Shown: piece by piece, positions 62,751 to 64,000 of the stretch
How positions within the stretch are numbered: position 1 is the first letter of the stretch
How the letters are laid out: every line of letters starts with the position of its first letter
Assembly (NCBI RefSeq): GCF_012927745.1
Contig: NZ_JABBKX010000002.1
Span: 907,999-971,998 of the forward strand
Reading direction: 5' to 3'
DNA from: Neoroseomonas marina
GTDB lineage: Bacteria; Pseudomonadota; Alphaproteobacteria; Acetobacterales; Acetobacteraceae
DNA: 64,000 nt
Position numbers and translations under genes: made by a program
Notes under the pieces: model-generated
Told to the model about the DNA's origin: nothing
Databases searched by the model: none
Seen by the model: only the letters and a program-made list of their open reading frames with translations

Positions 62751-62973
62751 GGCTCGCTTCAGCTCAGGCGACGACATTGCTTGCCGGTCATCTTTCGGCA
62801 CATGGGCCCCGCAGCAGTGTCCGTCGCCTTGCGCCACATGGGTGGCGCACATCTCCCATAACGGGCATTGGTCGCCCCACCAACACGAGTTGGCGTAGGA
62901 TGGCTGCGTGCGGCTAAGGTATTCCGCAAGCGAAGGCCTGAAGGGTGGGCCGTCCGGCCATCATGTGTGACCC

Positions 62974-64000
62974 ATGATCCAGTGGAGGGACAGCGCGTCG
63001 ATCGCCCGCGTTGAAGTGTCATCGGTGAGTGTATTGGACAGGGAGGCGGGCAATGGCGCGCACTCGCGCGGTTCGTCGCCCTTACGTTCCGTCGTCTTCT
63101 CGACCCTCGACCTGCCTCGCGCGCAGCAGTTCGAAGCCTGGCACGATTCCAGCGCCGGCACGGTCGACACGAGGTCGATGCCGGACGCGGCGGCCGGCTT
63201 TCCTGCGCGGCGCGAAGCCTGGGCTCTCGGCTCACTCGCTTTCGCCGCAATGCAGGCGCCCGCTGCGCAGCTGTCGCGGACGGCCGCGCAGGCTCGCCGC
63301 GGCTCACTCGACCATTGGATGATCAGTATCGCCAGGCGTGGTGAGCGAAGCGCCAGTGCAGGCGGCACGTCACTGGTGTTGCCGGCTGGTCTGGTGAGCG
63401 TCTCCTCGCTCGACGAGGTCTTTGTCTCGGAGCGGACGGATATCGATTGGCTCTGTCTCTTTGTCCCGCGCGAAGTCGTGCCAGAGGTCGGCCCCGCGCT
63501 GAACGCCTTGCGCAACAGATCACTCGACACGCCTATGGGGCGAATCCTGGCAGCCTATCTCCGGCAGGTTGCCCTGGAGTTGCCAAAGCTCGACACCTCG
63601 GAGGTACCTCGCCTGGTCGAAGCGACGCGCGCGATGATCACCGCAGCCGTCGCGCCCTCGACCGATACCTTGGCGGCGGCGGCAGCGCCGATCGAGACGG
63701 TGCAGATTGCCCGCATCAGGACGTTGATCCGTCAACACCTGAGCTCTGCAACACTCGGCCCCGAGCGGCTCTGCCGTCTCGCAGGCGTCTCGCGCTCGGC
63801 GCTTTACCGTCTGTTCGCATCGCAGGGCGGCGTCGCGCACTGCATCCAGGTTGAGCGGCTGCGTGCGACGTCCCGCGCCCTGGCCAATCCGGAGGAGCGG
63901 CGGAGCATCGCCAAGATCGCACAGGACGCGGGCTTCTTCGAGCATTCGACGTTCAGCCGCACTTTCCGACGGTGGTTCGGCTGCACGCCGAGTGAGTTTC
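62974..64000 (+). CDS. AraC-family transcriptional regulator, 3' end outside window
   Basis: An open frame of 342 codons runs from ATG 62974 to the window edge without a stop. An in-frame TGA lies just upstream, so this is the first possible ATG. The N-terminal part has VFSTLDLPRAQQFEAWHDS, a feature of AraC-type effector domains. The C-terminal part is a double HTH: LGPERLCRLAGVSRSALYRLF and IAKIAQDAGFFEHSTFSRTFRRWFGCTPSEF. Only a few residues are probably missing. It is likely to control the divergent binding-protein gene at 61158. Confidence 0.83.
   Translation, partial: MIQWRDSASIARVEVSSVSVLDREAGNGAHSRGSSPLRSVVFSTLDLPRAQQFEAWHDSSAGTVDTRSMPDAAAGFPARREAWALGSLAFAAMQAPAAQLSRTAAQARRGSLDHWMISIARRGERSASAGGTSLVLPAGLVSVSSLDEVFVSERTDIDWLCLFVPREVVPEVGPALNALRNRSLDTPMGRILAAYLRQVALELPKLDTSEVPRLVEATRAMITAAVAPSTDTLAAAAAPIETVQIARIRTLIRQHLSSATLGPERLCRLAGVSRSALYRLFASQGGVAHCIQVERLRATSRALANPEERRSIAKIAQDAGFFEHSTFSRTFRRWFGCTPSEF

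Noticed and set aside
1-64000. CRISPR arrays, tRNA or rRNA genes, phage genes
   Set aside because: No regular direct repeats with spacers, no cloverleaf-like sequences and no rRNA signature stretches were seen by eye; a tRNAscan or CRISPR search was not possible.

Overview
This window looks like a chromosomal stretch of a high-GC alphaproteobacterium, most likely an Acetobacteraceae member of the Roseomonas type. The grounds are uniform high GC with strong third-position bias, six TctC/Bug-type tricarboxylate-family binding proteins, a MucR/Ros regulator, and many solute-binding-protein, FAD-oxidoreductase and CoA-transferase modules. The taxonomic placement is inference. No rRNA, tRNA, CRISPR array or intact insertion sequence was seen.

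Layout. (1) 0-2.3 kb: the 3' part of a large two-domain glycosyltransferase. (2) 2.9-11.1 kb: a flavin monooxygenase; a convergent pair of acetylpolyamine-amidohydrolase-like and (R)-amine-transaminase-like genes joined by a 4-base overlap; and a coupled trio of peptide-type binding protein, amidase and NicD-like hydrolase. (3) 11.2-23.7 kb: a sulfur-assimilation island. One leftward operon runs cysI, a siroheme-synthase dehydrogenase domain, two TctC proteins, then cysP, cysT, cysW and cysA. Divergent from it is a chain of very small genes ending in a TauD-type dioxygenase, preceded by a short open frame with two Cys codons whose stop codon sits in a hairpin loop. cysK, an Rrf2-type regulator and cobA follow. 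(4) 23.7-26.7 kb: an IS3 relic, (S)-ureidoglycine aminohydrolase, a RidA protein and a divergent LysR regulator. (5) 27.2-34.9 kb: an acid/lactone catabolic cluster with an amidohydrolase, three TctC proteins, a 2-hydroxyacid dehydrogenase, an RraA/aldolase-like protein, an SMP-30 lactonase and an IclR regulator. (6) 35-52.1 kb: a polar amino-acid-type ABC transporter, three paralogous FAD amine oxidases, a ThDP enzyme, hydantoinase A and B, another TctC, a second IclR regulator and a lone CoxL-like molybdenum hydroxylase subunit. (7) 52.6-59.5 kb: an iron/polyamine-type ABC importer in one operon with a CaiB-type CoA-transferase and an HpcH/CitE lyase, with a divergent GntR regulator. (8) 59.5-64 kb: an HD-type protein, a decayed XRE regulator, MucR, a second peptide-type binding protein and an AraC regulator cut by the window end.

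The genes work mostly as uptake-plus-breakdown modules, each beside its own regulator. Palindromes lie in several of the divergent control regions. A nearly identical 21-base motif in two control regions of region 6 suggests that one IclR protein controls both. The most novel-looking element is the cysteine-codon leader frame and its alternative RNA pairings upstream of the micro-gene/TauD operon at 19.6-21.2 kb.
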